Origin: Chloroflexota bacterium
GTDB taxonomy: Bacteria; Chloroflexota; UBA6077; FW602-bin22
Direction: 5' to 3'
DNA: 59,398 bases
NCBI GenBank assembly: GCA_004297775.1
Contig: SCUE01000029.1
Coordinates: forward strand, 1 to 59,398
Both the position numbers and the translations under genes were made by a program. Below are positions 15,121 to 25,482 of the stretch, in pieces. The first letter of the stretch is position 1; every line of letters starts with the position of its first letter. The notes beneath the pieces were generated by a model that searched no databases, had not been told where the DNA came from, and saw only the letters and a program-made list of their open reading frames with translations.

Positions 15121-16511
15121 TGCGTATCGCGATCGGCGGTATCCGTCACGAGTCGAACACGTTCTCCACGCTGACGACGAGTCTCGACGATTTCACGATC
15201 GAGCGCGGTGACGCGATCCTGGCAAATCCGGCGTTCGCGGCGCCCGCCTCCGATGTGAAGCTGGTGCCCGTGCTGTCGGCCCGGGCCGCGCCGCACGGCG
15301 TCGTCGAACGCGCAGCCTACGAGGCGCTGCGGGACGAGTTCGCCGAACGCCTGGCGTCGGCTGGGCGGATCGACGGCCTGCTGCTCGACCTGCACGGCGC
15401 AATGGAGGTCGCCGAGATCGGCGACGGTGAGACGGACCTCATCGCCACCGCGCGTGAAATTGTCGGCCCGGATGTCCCGATCGCGGCCAGCCTCGACCTC
15501 CACGCGAACCTGAACCCTGACGCCGTCGCCGAATGCGTCCTGATGACGGCCTATCGCACGGCGCCGCACCGGGACGGCGTCGAGACCCGATGGCGCGCGC
15601 TCGAAAAATTCATCGCGATCGTTCGCGATGGGCGGCGAACGGTGACGGCGATGGTGAAGCCACCGATGCTGATTCCGGGCGAGAACGCCGTGACCGACAT
15701 GGAGCCGGCGCGTGGGCTTTACGAGCTGCTACCGGCGATCGAGCGACGTCCGGGACTGATCGACGCCTCGGTCATCATCGGCTGCGCCTGGACGGATTCG
15801 CCGTTCACATCGACCGCCGCGCTGGTCGTCGGCGAGGCTGTCGCCGCGAACGCGGCCGCGCGCGAATTGGCCGAGATCATCTGGGCGAAGCGCGCCGAGT
15901 TCGGTCCCGAGGTCGAGACCGTGCCGCTGGCGGAGGCGATCGAATGCGCGGCGCGGTTCGCGTCCGGGCCGGTGTTCATCTCGGACAGCGGCGATAACGT
16001 GACCGCCGGCGGCGCCGGCGATCTGACGATCGCGCTCAAGGGATTGATCGAGGCTGGCGTCGCCGGCGCGCTCGTCGGCGGAATCGCCGATCCTGCGTCG
16101 GCAACCGCGGCGGCGAAGGCGGGGGTCGGTACGCGCGTGACGCTCGACATCGGCGGACGGCTCGACAGGGTCAACGGCCGGCCGTTGCGGTGCGAGTGCG
16201 TCGTCGCGCGATTGTCGCCGGCCGGTGCCCTCGTCTCGACCGGCGGCGTTGATGTGATCCTGGCGGTCGATCGGCGGCCATTCGTCGCGCCGGCCGGGTT
16301 CGCCGACTACGGGATCGACCCAACCGCGTATCGGATCGTCGTCGTGAAACAAGGCTACCTGTTCCCCGACCTGCGCGCGATTGCCCGGGGATCGATCATG
16401 GCGACGACGCCGGGCTTCACCGACCTCGACCTGCACCGCCTGCCGTTCCGTCGCGTGCGACGGCCAATCTACCCGCTGGATGGCAGGATGACGTGGAGCG
16501 CCAGTGGTTGA
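15117..16511 (+). CDS. M81-family metallopeptidase, MlrC-like
   Basis: 464 residues. It opens MRIAIGGIRHESNTFSTL, the family signature containing the zinc-binding region of MlrC, the last enzyme of microcystin breakdown. DLHGAM, SLDLHANL and YRTAPHRDGVETR are further M81 motifs, and SDSGDNVTAGGAGD marks the C-terminal DUF1485-type domain. Most MlrC homologues lie in peptide or amino-acid catabolic loci and do not act on microcystin. It is translationally coupled to the aminotransferase gene, which suggests processing of an unusual amino acid or peptide. Confidence 0.88.
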   Translation: MMRIAIGGIRHESNTFSTLTTSLDDFTIERGDAILANPAFAAPASDVKLVPVLSARAAPHGVVERAAYEALRDEFAERLASAGRIDGLLLDLHGAMEVAEIGDGETDLIATAREIVGPDVPIAASLDLHANLNPDAVAECVLMTAYRTAPHRDGVETRWRALEKFIAIVRDGRRTVTAMVKPPMLIPGENAVTDMEPARGLYELLPAIERRPGLIDASVIIGCAWTDSPFTSTAALVVGEAVAANAAARELAEIIWAKRAEFGPEVETVPLAEAIECAARFASGPVFISDSGDNVTAGGAGDLTIALKGLIEAGVAGALVGGIADPASATAAAKAGVGTRVTLDIGGRLDRVNGRPLRCECVVARLSPAGALVSTGGVDVILAVDRRPFVAPAGFADYGIDPTAYRIVVVKQGYLFPDLRAIARGSIMATTPGFTDLDLHRLPFRRVRRPIYPLDGRMTWSASG

Positions 16512-16559
16512 TGCGCAGAATCGGGCGGCTGGACCCGAGCGGACGAGGTTGATCCACCA

Positions 16560-17711
16560 ATGATTTCGTTTCCGGCCATCGACCAAGTGCTCGAACGCGC
16601 CATCGCCTCTGGCGAGGTGCCTGGCGTCGTCGCCATAGCGGTCACCCCCGATGGTGTCCTTTATGAGGGCGCGTTCGGTTCGCGCGAGCTCGGCAAGAGG
16701 TCGCCGATTGCGCTGGACACTGTGTTCGGAATCGCGTCAATGACCAAGGCGATCACGGTCGCCGCCCTGTTGCAATTGGCCGAGCGCGGACTGGTCGCCC
16801 TCGACGATCCGGCAACCCGTTTCCTGCCAGAGTTGGCCGCGATCCAGGTGCTCGATGGGTTCGACGCCGCCGGCACGCCGCGTCTGCGCCAACCACGGCG
16901 AGGGGTCGGCATACGACACTTGCTGACCCACACGGCTGGATTCGCCTATCCGGTCTGGAACGCCGACCTGCATCGCTATTCCCGGTTGCCCGCCGGCGGG
17001 CCGGAGGTGCGACAGCCGCCTTTTGTGTTCGATCCCGGGGAGCGATGGGAGTATGGCACCAACATCGACTGGATCGGCCGGATCGTCGAACGCGTCAGCG
17101 GCCAATCGCTCGAGAGGTACTTCCGCGAGCACATCTTCGACCGCCTCGGGATGACCGACACCGGCTTCCTGCTACCGCCGGAGCGGATGGCGCGGATCGC
17201 CACTTCGCATCAGCGTCAGTCGGATGGGTCGCTTCGCCCGATTGATGTTCAACGTGCCGAGCGACCGCCGACATTCAACGGCGGCGGCGGTCTCTTTTCG
17301 ACCGGCCCTGACTACGCGCGCTTTCTACGCATGCTGCTGCGCGGCGGTGAACTCGATGGCGCGGCCATCCTGCGACCCGAAACCGTTGCGGCCATGGGAC
17401 GGAACCAGATCGGCCCATTGAATGTCTGCCCACTGGCTTCCTTCGATGCCGGCAGATCGAATCCGATCGAGTTCTTTCCCGGCACGATCGCGAAGTGGGG
17501 CTTCGGTGGCTTGATCAATATAACCGACACGCCGACCGGCCGGAGCGCCGGCAGTTGGGCCTGGGCAGGCCTGGCCAATACCTATTTCTGGGTGGACTCA
17601 ACCCGTCGCGTCGCCGGTCTGCTCCTGACGCAGATCTATCCCTTCCGCGACCACCAGGTCGTGACACTTCTCGATGAATTCGAGCGCGCGGTGTATGCGT
17701 CGATCGGGTAG
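16560..17711 (+). CDS. Beta-lactamase-fold serine hydrolase
   Basis: 383 residues of the class-C beta-lactamase/esterase EstB/DD-peptidase group. The nucleophile motif is S60-M-T-K63 (FGIASMTKAI), Tyr165 is in WEYGTN, and the later WGFGGLIN part stands where the KTG-like box is expected. No signal peptide is visible, so a cytosolic esterase or amidase is likelier than a periplasmic beta-lactamase. It lies 48 bases after the mlrC-like gene and may be co-transcribed with it. Confidence 0.88.
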   Translation: MISFPAIDQVLERAIASGEVPGVVAIAVTPDGVLYEGAFGSRELGKRSPIALDTVFGIASMTKAITVAALLQLAERGLVALDDPATRFLPELAAIQVLDGFDAAGTPRLRQPRRGVGIRHLLTHTAGFAYPVWNADLHRYSRLPAGGPEVRQPPFVFDPGERWEYGTNIDWIGRIVERVSGQSLERYFREHIFDRLGMTDTGFLLPPERMARIATSHQRQSDGSLRPIDVQRAERPPTFNGGGGLFSTGPDYARFLRMLLRGGELDGAAILRPETVAAMGRNQIGPLNVCPLASFDAGRSNPIEFFPGTIAKWGFGGLINITDTPTGRSAGSWAWAGLANTYFWVDSTRRVAGLLLTQIYPFRDHQVVTLLDEFERAVYASIG

Positions 17712-17741
17712 TCGGGAGCGTTCGCCGAGCCAGCCTCGGGA

Positions 17742-18041
17742 ATGGAATCGGAACCCTCCCCTAAACTCGGCGGCGTGATCACGTTTCGGCTGCCGATGGC
17801 CCGCTTTCAGGAGATGCTCAGGGTCGTGCTCGGAGCCGACGTGCCGGACGCGCTTTCGAATCGGGTGCTGATGGTGTGTACGCGTCCACGCGACGGCGTC
17901 ACCGAAGTCGCGCTGGAAGACGACGAAGCCCTGGCGATCGTGACTGCGCTCGTGGCAGCGGCGGAGCGGGACGCCGAACTACGCGACACCGCCATTCTGC
18001 TCGCCGAGCAAGCCGCGTCGGCCGCGCCTGGTCATGAATAA
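17742..18041 (+). CDS. Small hypothetical protein
   Basis: 99 residues, or about 88 if GTG 17775 is the start. It is predominantly helical, acidic in the second half (EVALEDDEALAIVTALVAAAERDAELRD), without a membrane segment or cysteine motif. Codon choice resembles its neighbours and the frame fills the space between the hydrolase and the convergent D-threonine-aldolase-like gene. I do not recognise a family. Confidence 0.45.
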   Translation: MESEPSPKLGGVITFRLPMARFQEMLRVVLGADVPDALSNRVLMVCTRPRDGVTEVALEDDEALAIVTALVAAAERDAELRDTAILLAEQAASAAPGHE

Positions 18042-18057
18042 CGGCGTAGACCGTCTG

Positions 18058-19152
18058 CTACGTCGTCTTGCCGCGTCCAGGAATCGGCCAGATCGTTTCA
18101 ACGACGCCGTTTCGGACGCCGATGAGCCAGTCGTAGAGATTGACGGTCGTGTCGCAGTGGCTCGGCACGATCGCGACGCGATCGCCGGACTCTGGTAGCG
18201 TGCCGCCATCCGCGACGGTGAGTCGACCGTGCTCATCGCCGGCCGGGCTGTAGGTCAGATCCGGGCAATCGAGCGCGACCGGCATACCGCCATCGGTCGA
18301 GAGCGCCTTCCATCCGGCATCGACGATGACGTCATTCGGGCGCTGACGACTCACCACCGTCGCGATAACCGACAGTGCCGACTCATATGGAGTGCCGGCG
18401 ACGCGCGCGTAATTGCAGTCCATCCAGATATACGAGCCCGGCTGGATCTCGGTGACACCTTCGTGCAAGACCGCGAACTCGGCCGTGCCGGTACCGGCAG
18501 TCGTCACGATGCCGACCGGCAGTCCGCTGGCCTCGACCGCCGCCCGGGTCGCGACTAGCTTCTCCATCGCGGCGTCACAGAGCGCCTTACGCTCGGCGCG
18601 ATCGTAGACGTGCTGAAGGTGACCCTCGTACCCCTGCAAGCCAGTGAACGTGAGTCCCGGCAGCCGTGCCACGACGCCGGCAAGATCGACCGCCGGTTGA
18701 CCTGGTTGGACGCCGCAGCGGCGCTGGCCGACATCGACCTCGACGAGTGCGGCGATGTTGATCCCGGCGTCGACGGCGGCGGCCGAGATCGCGGCTGCGT
18801 TCTCCGCGTCGTCGACGACGATCGTGAGCCGGGCGTGGCGCGCCAGCGCAATGAGACGCGCGATCTTGGTCGGGCCGACGATCTCGCTCGAAATCAGGAT
18901 GCCGAGAATGCCGCCGGCGACGAGGACCTCGGCTTCACCGAGTTTGGAGCATGTGATGCCGACCGCGCCGAGCTCGAGTTGCTTGCGCGCGATGAGCGGC
19001 AGCTTGTGCGCCTTGGCATGCGGGCGCAGGGCCACGCCGGCTTCGTGGGCAAACGCCGCCATCCGCCCGAGATTGCGATCGAGCGCATCGAGATCGACGA
19101 TGAGTACGGGGGTATCGAGGCTATCGACGGACTGTCCGATCGTGGCTGTCAC
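18058..19152 (-). CDS. DSD1/D-threonine-aldolase-family PLP enzyme
   Basis: 364 residues, alanine-racemase N-terminal fold. SLDTPVLIVDLDALDRNLGR starts the domain, the PLP lysine is Lys47 in LRPHAKAHK, and PSHCDTTVNLYD near the C terminus supplies the metal-binding His and Cys typical of D-threonine aldolase and D-serine dehydratase. The enzyme probably cleaves or deaminates a D-3-hydroxyamino acid. GTG 19152 follows GGAGGAC and a TATAGT -10 box, both lying inside the putative divergent gene. Confidence 0.85.
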   Translation of the reverse strand: MTATIGQSVDSLDTPVLIVDLDALDRNLGRMAAFAHEAGVALRPHAKAHKLPLIARKQLELGAVGITCSKLGEAEVLVAGGILGILISSEIVGPTKIARLIALARHARLTIVVDDAENAAAISAAAVDAGINIAALVEVDVGQRRCGVQPGQPAVDLAGVVARLPGLTFTGLQGYEGHLQHVYDRAERKALCDAAMEKLVATRAAVEASGLPVGIVTTAGTGTAEFAVLHEGVTEIQPGSYIWMDCNYARVAGTPYESALSVIATVVSRQRPNDVIVDAGWKALSTDGGMPVALDCPDLTYSPAGDEHGRLTVADGGTLPESGDRVAIVPSHCDTTVNLYDWLIGVRNGVVETIWPIPGRGKTT

Positions 19153-19156
19153 GGCA

Positions 19157-19486
19157 GTGTCCTCCGACGCGACACTATACGGCGTGATCTGGCAGGGCGA
19201 CGCCGACGCATTCGCGACTGAGATCGCGACCGCGATGGATCTGCGCTCGGTCGCGTCCGCGTTGAAATCGATCCCGGCCGAGGCGTGGCCGCAAGTTCAG
19301 GCGATTCTGGCGGCACGTCTGTTCGTGCCTGCGCCGGGTGAGCCGGAGCATGCCGAGTTGCGGCAGGGTGTTCCGCTGACGGAGCGCTTTCGTTCTCCGG
19401 CGGCGCTGCTTCGACGTCAGGTGCGATTGCAGAAGCTCCGGCTGCTCGCCGAGGAAACCGACCGTCGCGCCTTTGATGAGCGATAG
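19157..19486 (+). CDS. Small hypothetical protein
   Basis: 109 residues from GTG 19157, or 83 from ATG 19235. The body is helical and basic at the end (SPAALLRRQVRLQKLRLLAEETDRRA). The longer start would lie four bases from the divergent D-threonine-aldolase-like start and cover that gene's promoter, so the shorter form may be correct. No family is recognised. Codon usage supports coding in this frame. Confidence 0.4.
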   Translation: MSSDATLYGVIWQGDADAFATEIATAMDLRSVASALKSIPAEAWPQVQAILAARLFVPAPGEPEHAELRQGVPLTERFRSPAALLRRQVRLQKLRLLAEETDRRAFDER

Positions 19487-19590
19487 GGCCGCATCACCCG
19501 CGTCAGCGTATTACCGTCATCGCGCGGGCTCCGATGCACGGCCAAACGAAACGGGCACGCCAGCCGTCGAACGGCCGCTACAGTCGGGCG

Positions 19591-20481
19591 ATGCGGACGT
19601 CCGACGCCGGCATCCTTATCCTGCTGGCGGCAATCTGGGGTGGGTCGTATCCGCTCATCCGCATCGCGGTGTTGGAGATTGGGCCGGCGCCACTGGTCGT
19701 GGCCCGCATCTCGATCGCGGCGACAATACTGCTCGCCGCGACGTTCGTGGCGCGAATCCGTCCGCCCTTCGAGCGATGGCGGGCGCTCATTCTCGTCGGT
19801 TCACTGAATCTGGCGGCGCCGTTCGTCCTCGTGACGGTCGCGGAACTGCGGGTATCGGCAACCGTCGCGGCGATCATCGTGACGACCGCGCCGCTCTTCG
19901 CGGCTTTCGGCAGCGCCTGGCTACTCGCCGAGCGAGTCCGCGGGCGGCAGGTGATCGGCGCCCTGCTCGGGACGTTCGGCGTGGCGGTGCTGGTCCGGTT
20001 CAATCCGGAGCCGATCGATGGCGTCTATCTCCTCTCAGTTGGCGCGCTGCTCGGCGCGGCGCTCTGCTACGGATTCGGCGCGGTGTTGACGCGCCGGCTC
20101 TTTGGCGCGACGCCACCGGTCGCGCTGGCGAGCGGACAGCAGACCGTCGCGGCGCTCATACTCCTCCCGACGCTGCTCCTCGATCCGCCGGGACCGACGA
20201 TGCCATCGCTTGCGGCGATCGCCTCCGTTCTGGGTCTGGCGGTGTTCGCGACCTCTATCGCGTACCTGTTGTACTTTCCGCTGATCGGCCGGATCGGTCC
20301 GACGCGGGCGCTCACGGTGACGCTGCTGGTGCCGTTTTTCGGCGCGCTCTGGGGATGGCTGCTGCTGGGCGAGCCTCTGACCGTCGCGACCTTCGCCGGC
20401 CTCGGCCTCATCCTGGGAAGTATCGGACTGGTGTCGGCTGTCCCTCGGTCGGCACCGGCTGTCCGGCAACCGGCAGTGTAA
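19591..20481 (+). CDS. EamA/DMT-superfamily transporter
   Basis: 296 residues with ten hydrophobic segments arranged as two EamA repeats. It begins [20 protein letters not shown], the family start, and the second repeat contains [17 protein letters not shown]. Members export metabolites or amino acids. ATG 19591 matches the family start; the frame upstream has no support. The 3' end overlaps the 3' end of the convergent histidine kinase gene by 74 bases. Confidence 0.88.
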   Translation: MRTSDAGILILLAAIWGGSYPLIRIAVLEIGPAPLVVARISIAATILLAATFVARIRPPFERWRALILVGSLNLAAPFVLVTVAELRVSATVAAIIVTTAPLFAAFGSAWLLAERVRGRQVIGALLGTFGVAVLVRFNPEPIDGVYLLSVGALLGAALCYGFGAVLTRRLFGATPPVALASGQQTVAALILLPTLLLDPPGPTMPSLAAIASVLGLAVFATSIAYLLYFPLIGRIGPTRALTVTLLVPFFGALWGWLLLGEPLTVATFAGLGLILGSIGLVSAVPRSAPAVRQPAV

Positions 20482-21898
20482 AGCTGAAGCGGCTGCCGAC
20501 GCCGACGAGCGACTCGACCCAGATCTTTCCGCCATGCGCGCGCACGAGCTCCTGGCAGATCGCCAGACCGAGACCGGTCCCGCGAACCTGGCGGGTGACG
20601 GTGTTCTCAACGCGATAGAATTTCTCGAAGACGCGCTCGACGTGCTCGGGCGGAATGCCGACGCCGCGGTCGATCACTTCGGTGACGACGAAGCCGTTCT
20701 CGCGTCGAAGCCGGGTTCGGATCTCGCCTCCCTCCGGCGAATACCGGATCGCGTTCGTGACCAGATTTGTGACGACCTGAGTGACGCGATCTGGATCGGC
20801 GTCGACCGTCGGAAGATCGGACGGCGCATCGACGACGACGTGATGCCGGCTCGACACGGCGCCGGAGTCACGCGCAACGCGTTCGATCAGGTCGCGGAGG
20901 TCGACCGCGGCGCGTTCGAGGTGATAGCGACCGCTCTCGATCCGGCCGAGGTCGAGCAGGTCTTCGACCAGACGATTCAACCGGCTGGCCGACTCGCGTA
21001 TTGCCTCGCCATAGCGGGCAGTCTGCTCCGGATCAGCCTGCCCCATCGCGAGCAGTTCGCTGTAGCCGCTGATCGGCACGAGCGGCCCGCGCAACTCGTG
21101 ACTCACCTGCGCGACGAACTCATCTTTCAGCCGATTCAGTTCCTGGAGCGCATCGACGTGGATACGGGCGGCTTGTTCGCTTTCCTCGCGCTCGCGAATA
21201 CGGGCTGTCGAGTCAGCGTAGATGCGCCCGAGCGTGACCATCAGAATCAGCGAACCAGCGACGACCAGCGCAGTCGTGACGAGCTGGATACGCCGAATCT
21301 CGTCGATCAGGAGGCGCACGTCGCGCTCGACCTGGGTGACGCCGATGACCTCGCCATCGACGCGAATCGGCACCCAGAGCCGCATGACATCGCCTTCTGT
21401 CGGCGGCGCGATCTTGTCGGGCGGATCGGATAGATTGACGACCGACCCGCGGGTGAACTCGTAGGAGAGCTCGCCAGCGGCGGCGCGCGCGAGGCGGTCG
21501 GCGTCTTGTCCGGGTGTCGCCAGACCGGATGTGCCAATCACGCTCGGCGCGTAGCTATAGGTGGCCAGACCATCCGGCCGGTACATCTTGACCTGGACAA
21601 TCGAATAGACATCGAAGTGGAGTTTGACGATGCGTCCGTACCGCGCCTGCTCGTCCGGGGAGAGCGGCTGCCGAAATGATGTCGATCCGAGAATCGCCGG
21701 AAAGTGGACCGCGATCCCGCGGCCGGTCTGGTTGGCGGTGTCCTCGGCGATGAACCGCTCGATGACGGTCGAGATCGTCCACGACAGCAGAATCGAACCG
21801 ACCACGAATGCGAGCGTGACCGAGAATGCGAACCGGTGGTACGGCGTCACTTTGGCGAGACGGCTTTGCAGGCCTGACGGCGAGGAGAAGCGATTCAC
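20408..21898 (-). CDS. Orphan membrane sensor histidine kinase
   Basis: 496 residues from GTG 21898. TM1 is ~23-42, followed by an extracytoplasmic sensor of about 160 residues, then TM2 ~206-224. The phospho-acceptor His is about residue 267 ([19 protein letters not shown]). The ATPase part has [30 protein letters not shown] and GTGLGLAI. It resembles PhoR/VicK-type kinases. No response-regulator gene is adjacent, so the partner is elsewhere. Long upstream in-frame extension from a TTG is unlikely because it would run into the divergent oxidoreductase gene. Confidence 0.9.
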   Translation of the reverse strand: MNRFSSPSGLQSRLAKVTPYHRFAFSVTLAFVVGSILLSWTISTVIERFIAEDTANQTGRGIAVHFPAILGSTSFRQPLSPDEQARYGRIVKLHFDVYSIVQVKMYRPDGLATYSYAPSVIGTSGLATPGQDADRLARAAAGELSYEFTRGSVVNLSDPPDKIAPPTEGDVMRLWVPIRVDGEVIGVTQVERDVRLLIDEIRRIQLVTTALVVAGSLILMVTLGRIYADSTARIREREESEQAARIHVDALQELNRLKDEFVAQVSHELRGPLVPISGYSELLAMGQADPEQTARYGEAIRESASRLNRLVEDLLDLGRIESGRYHLERAAVDLRDLIERVARDSGAVSSRHHVVVDAPSDLPTVDADPDRVTQVVTNLVTNAIRYSPEGGEIRTRLRRENGFVVTEVIDRGVGIPPEHVERVFEKFYRVENTVTRQVRGTGLGLAICQELVRAHGGKIWVESLVGVGSRFSFTLPVAGQPVPTEGQPTPVRYFPG

Positions 21899-21990
21899 GC
21901 CCCATGTGGTATCAGGTCTTGAGAGGAAACGGAAACAAGCGTCCGAAAGACGGTCTGGTCCGCGATAATGCGCCGCCTCGGAGGGCTTAC

Positions 21991-23064
21991 GTGAAGCGGA
22001 TTCGGATCGGACTGGTTGGCTGCGGCACGATCGCAAACGTCATGCATCTGCCCGGCATCGCGACGATGCGCGAAATGGGGAAGGCCGACCTGGTCGCGGT
22101 GTGCGACACGATTCCGGAAAAGGCGCGCGAGGCGGCCGAAAAGTTCGGCGCGCCGCGCCACTTCGGCGATCTCGATGCGATGTTGCGGGAGGTCGATTTC
22201 GATCTGCTCGTCAACAACACGCCGATACCGAGTCACTTCCCGGTTTCGATGGCCGCTTTGGCGGCCGGCCGACACGTCTACACGCAGAAGCCGATGGCGA
22301 CGACGCTCGATGAGGCGACGCGTCTGGTCGACGAGGCAAAGCGACGTGGATTGAGCCTGGCGGTCGCGCCCGAGCACCCGACCCGGCCCATGATCCGAAA
22401 GATTCGCCAGATGATCGACGACGGCGCGATCGGCAAGGTCACGTTCGCAAAGATCCTGAGCTCGCACAACGGGCCGGAGACTCACGACGTGCCGCGCGAT
22501 TCGACCTGGTTCTACAAGCCGGACTCCGGCCCGATCCTGGACATGGGCGTACACGGCCTCAGCCAGATCACGGCCGTGCTCGGTCCAGTTCGGCGGCTGG
22601 CGTGCTTCTCCGGCAAATCCCAGCCAACGCGGGTGACGACCGCCGGCCCCTTCAAAGGCAAGGTGATCCCGGTCGAGGTGGACGACAACTCGCTATTGAT
22701 GCTCGACTTCGGCGATTCACGCTTCGCCTACCTCGATTCGACCTACTGTATGCCGGCGACGAGGGGACCTCAGACCGAGATTTACGGTACAGCCGGGACG
22801 CTGTCCGTCACGCAGTCGCTGGGCGTCAGTCCGGGCGCGACGCTGCACCACTACTCGATCGCGAAGAAGGAGTGGCGAGAAGTTCCGGTCGAGGCGCCGC
22901 CCCCGGTGAAGGATCTCGGCGTGCTGCACATGGTCGAGTCGCTGCGCGGCGAGCACGACCTGATTCTGACCGGCGAGCGCGGCCGTCATCTGGTCGAGAT
23001 TATGACCAGGGCGGTTGAGGCAGCGCGAAGCGGAGCGAGCGTGTCGATCACGTCGACATTCTGA
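21991..23064 (+). CDS. Gfo/Idh/MocA-family NAD(P)-dependent oxidoreductase
   Basis: 357 residues. The Rossmann motif is [18 protein letters not shown], the EKP-type motif appears as [13 protein letters not shown], and the substrate-domain region is [15 protein letters not shown]. Such enzymes oxidise sugars, inositols or amino-sugar derivatives. GTG 21991 follows GGAGGG. The next gene, an amine oxidase, starts nine bases after the stop, so they form an operon. An inositol dehydrogenase role is possible because iolD is in the window, but it is 22 kb away. Confidence 0.88.
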   Translation: MKRIRIGLVGCGTIANVMHLPGIATMREMGKADLVAVCDTIPEKAREAAEKFGAPRHFGDLDAMLREVDFDLLVNNTPIPSHFPVSMAALAAGRHVYTQKPMATTLDEATRLVDEAKRRGLSLAVAPEHPTRPMIRKIRQMIDDGAIGKVTFAKILSSHNGPETHDVPRDSTWFYKPDSGPILDMGVHGLSQITAVLGPVRRLACFSGKSQPTRVTTAGPFKGKVIPVEVDDNSLLMLDFGDSRFAYLDSTYCMPATRGPQTEIYGTAGTLSVTQSLGVSPGATLHHYSIAKKEWREVPVEAPPPVKDLGVLHMVESLRGEHDLILTGERGRHLVEIMTRAVEAARSGASVSITSTF

Positions 23065-23073
23065 GTCGGCGCG

Positions 23074-24207
23074 GTGAGCGGAACGTACGATGTTGCCGTC
23101 ATCGGCGTAGGCGGCATGGGCAGCGCGGCCGCGTACCACCTGGCGCGGCGCGGTCAGCGCGTGCTCGGGTTGGAGCGGTTCGATATTCCGCACGAGTACG
23201 GATCGTCCCATGGCGTCACGCGCATCATCCGGCTCGCCTACTACGAGGATCCGTCCTACGTGCCGCTGATTCGACGGGCGTACGAACTGTGGCGTGAGCT
23301 GCAGGCCGAAGTCGGCGAGCGATTACTGCACATTACCGGTGCGCTGGATGCCGGACCGCCGGGAAGCGCGGTGTTCGCCGGTTCGAAACGCTCGTGCGAT
23401 CTACACGGGCTGCCGCACGAGGTGATCGACGGCACGGAGATCAATCGTCGGTTTCCCGGCTATCGGTTGCCGAACGACCACGAGGCGGTCTTTCAGCCGG
23501 ACGGCGGGTTCTTGCTGCCTGAGCGTTGCATCGTCGCCCACGCGGGACGCGCGATTGCGCTTGGCGCCGACATCCGCGCCCGCGAGCGGGTGCTCGGCTG
23601 GGAGCGGCGCGGCGGGGCGTTTCGGATTCGGACAAATCGCGACGAATACGAGGCCGGACGCGTCATCGTCTCGGCCGGCGCCTGGATCGGCGCACTGCTA
23701 CCTGGATTGAAACGGCTCTTCACGCCGGAGCGGCAGGTGCTCGCCTGGCTCCGTCCGAAGCGGCCGGAGATGTTCGCGCCGAAACGCTTCCCGGTCTTCA
23801 ACCTAACCGTGAACGAGGGCCGCTTCTACGGATTTCCGGTCTATGGCATCCCCGGGTTCAAATTCGGGATGTACCACCACCTGAACGAGGTGGTCGATCC
23901 GGAGACGATCGATCGGGAGCCGAACGCGGCCGACGAGCGGGTCTTGCGCACCTTCGCCGAGCGGTACTTCCCGGATGGCGCCGGACCGACTCTGACGATG
24001 AAGGCGTGCATGTTCACGAATAGCCCGGACGAGCATTTCGTGGTGGATACGCATCCGGAGGACGACGGCGTGATCGTCGCGTCGCCCTGCAGCGGCCACG
24101 GCTTCAAGTTCGCCAGCGTGATGGGCGAGATCCTGGCCGACCTCGCCACGCGCGGCGAGACGCGGCACGACATCGGGCTATTTCGGCTGAGACGATTCGC
24201 GGGGTAG
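23074..24207 (+). CDS. FAD-dependent amine oxidase, sarcosine/N-methyltryptophan oxidase (SolA) like
   Basis: 377 residues. The FAD-binding motif is DVAVIGVGGMGSAAAYHLA. HEYGSSHGVTRIIRLAYYED is the hallmark of monomeric sarcosine oxidase and SolA, and KACMFTNSPDEHFVVD contains the Cys to which FAD is covalently linked in this family. SGHGFKFAS completes the C-terminal flavin contact. The reaction is oxidative demethylation of an N-methyl amino acid, giving formaldehyde and H2O2. GTG 23074. It is the second gene of a pair with the Gfo/Idh/MocA dehydrogenase. Confidence 0.9.
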   Translation: MSGTYDVAVIGVGGMGSAAAYHLARRGQRVLGLERFDIPHEYGSSHGVTRIIRLAYYEDPSYVPLIRRAYELWRELQAEVGERLLHITGALDAGPPGSAVFAGSKRSCDLHGLPHEVIDGTEINRRFPGYRLPNDHEAVFQPDGGFLLPERCIVAHAGRAIALGADIRARERVLGWERRGGAFRIRTNRDEYEAGRVIVSAGAWIGALLPGLKRLFTPERQVLAWLRPKRPEMFAPKRFPVFNLTVNEGRFYGFPVYGIPGFKFGMYHHLNEVVDPETIDREPNAADERVLRTFAERYFPDGAGPTLTMKACMFTNSPDEHFVVDTHPEDDGVIVASPCSGHGFKFASVMGEILADLATRGETRHDIGLFRLRRFAG

Positions 24208-24223
24208 CGTCCGATCGACGCAC

Positions 24224-24246
24224 GCGGGAGGCCAGGCACCTCCCGC
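24224..24246. terminator. Bidirectional hairpin between convergent genes
   Basis: An 8-bp perfect stem, GCGGGAGG/CCTCCCGC with a 7-base loop, lies between the stop codons of the amine oxidase and amidohydrolase genes. No T-run follows on either strand. A strong GC stem at this position most likely terminates transcription from both sides. Confidence 0.6.
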
Positions 24247-24256
24247 TCCGAGAAGA

Positions 24257-25426
24257 CTACGCCGCAACCTTCGGCTTCGCGGTCGCGTCCGGCAGGGCCG
24301 TGTGGACCTTGCCGTCGACGATCGCGTAGCGCGCCTCGATGACGCCCTTCACGTCGCGCGACTGCTTCTCGACGTCATACATCGTCTCGGTTCGATCGAC
24401 CAGTTCGATGACGGAAACATTCGCCGGGAAGCCGACATCGATCTTGCCGAACTTGTCGCCGAGACCGAGCGCGCGCGCGGGGGCGGGCGACGACGCGCGG
24501 ACGACCTCGACCATCGACATGCCGAGATGGAGGAACTTCGACATCGTCTTGACCATCGAATAGGTCGGCCCGTCGATGCAGCCCTTGTGGAGGTCGGTCG
24601 AGATGACGTGCGGCTTATAGCCGTGGCGCAGCGCGCCCTCGCCGGTCTTCCAGGCGAAGCTGGCCGATCCATGCCCGATATCGAGCAGCACGCCGCGGCT
24701 GACCGCGTCGACGACCGCGTTCAGCATCTCGCCCTGCCGCGTGACCGAACCGCCGATCTTCCCGTGAAAGCAGTGCGTGATCAGATCCCCCGCCGTCAGG
24801 ATTTCACAGATTTCCTCAAGCGTCGGCGGACCGTGTCCCACGTGGACCATCAGCGGCACGCCGGATTCGCGCGCGGCCACTTTGGCCAGTCGCGCGGACA
24901 TGGCGCCAAGCAGGCCGGACGCGGTATTCGAGGACCGCGCCTTGACGCCGACGACCCAATCGCGGTTCGCCTCGACCGACTTGGCCGTCGCCGACGGGCT
25001 GAGGAATCCGAGTACCTCGCCCTCGCCGGGATTGACCGAGTTGCCGTTCCGCGAGATGTTGCAGAGGCCGTAGACCTTTGTCTTGGCGCGCTTGACGATG
25101 AATTCGCCGAATCCGTCCGCCGTCTGCGGTCCGAACGAACCGGCATCAACGACCGCGCAGACCCCCTGATCGACACCGATGACATCGGGATCGAGCGAGC
25201 TCGGCGATACGTGGTTGTAGACGTGGACGTGGCTATCGACGATGCCCGGCGTCACGAGTTTGCCGACGCAATCGACGGTCTCTCGACCGCGAAGGCCACC
25301 GACGCGGGCAATCGCGGCGATCTTGCCGCCCGAGATGCCGACATCGGCGCGATACGACTCGTTGCGATCGGGGTCGACGACCGTGCCTCCGGTCAGAACG
25401 ACGTCGAAGCTGTCAGGTTGCGTCAT
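24257..25426 (-). CDS. Amidohydrolase/deacetylase-family metallohydrolase
   Basis: 389 residues. TPGIVDSHVHVYNH carries the H-x-H pair of the amidohydrolase barrel, VGVKARSS the probable carboxylated lysine, and VHVGHGPP, ITHCFHGKIGG and ISTDLH the later metal ligands. It belongs to the group of D-aminoacylase/EF_0837-like proteins that commonly stand next to SelA/DgaE-like lyases. ATG 25426 follows AAGGAGAA. It is the last gene of the operon after the kinase and lyase genes. Confidence 0.85.
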   Translation of the reverse strand: MTQPDSFDVVLTGGTVVDPDRNESYRADVGISGGKIAAIARVGGLRGRETVDCVGKLVTPGIVDSHVHVYNHVSPSSLDPDVIGVDQGVCAVVDAGSFGPQTADGFGEFIVKRAKTKVYGLCNISRNGNSVNPGEGEVLGFLSPSATAKSVEANRDWVVGVKARSSNTASGLLGAMSARLAKVAARESGVPLMVHVGHGPPTLEEICEILTAGDLITHCFHGKIGGSVTRQGEMLNAVVDAVSRGVLLDIGHGSASFAWKTGEGALRHGYKPHVISTDLHKGCIDGPTYSMVKTMSKFLHLGMSMVEVVRASSPAPARALGLGDKFGKIDVGFPANVSVIELVDRTETMYDVEKQSRDVKGVIEARYAIVDGKVHTALPDATAKPKVAA

Positions 25427-25482
25427 GGTCAGATTCTCCTTCTTCGTTCGATATTCGCGCGCCTCTTCCGTCGCGGCGCGAC

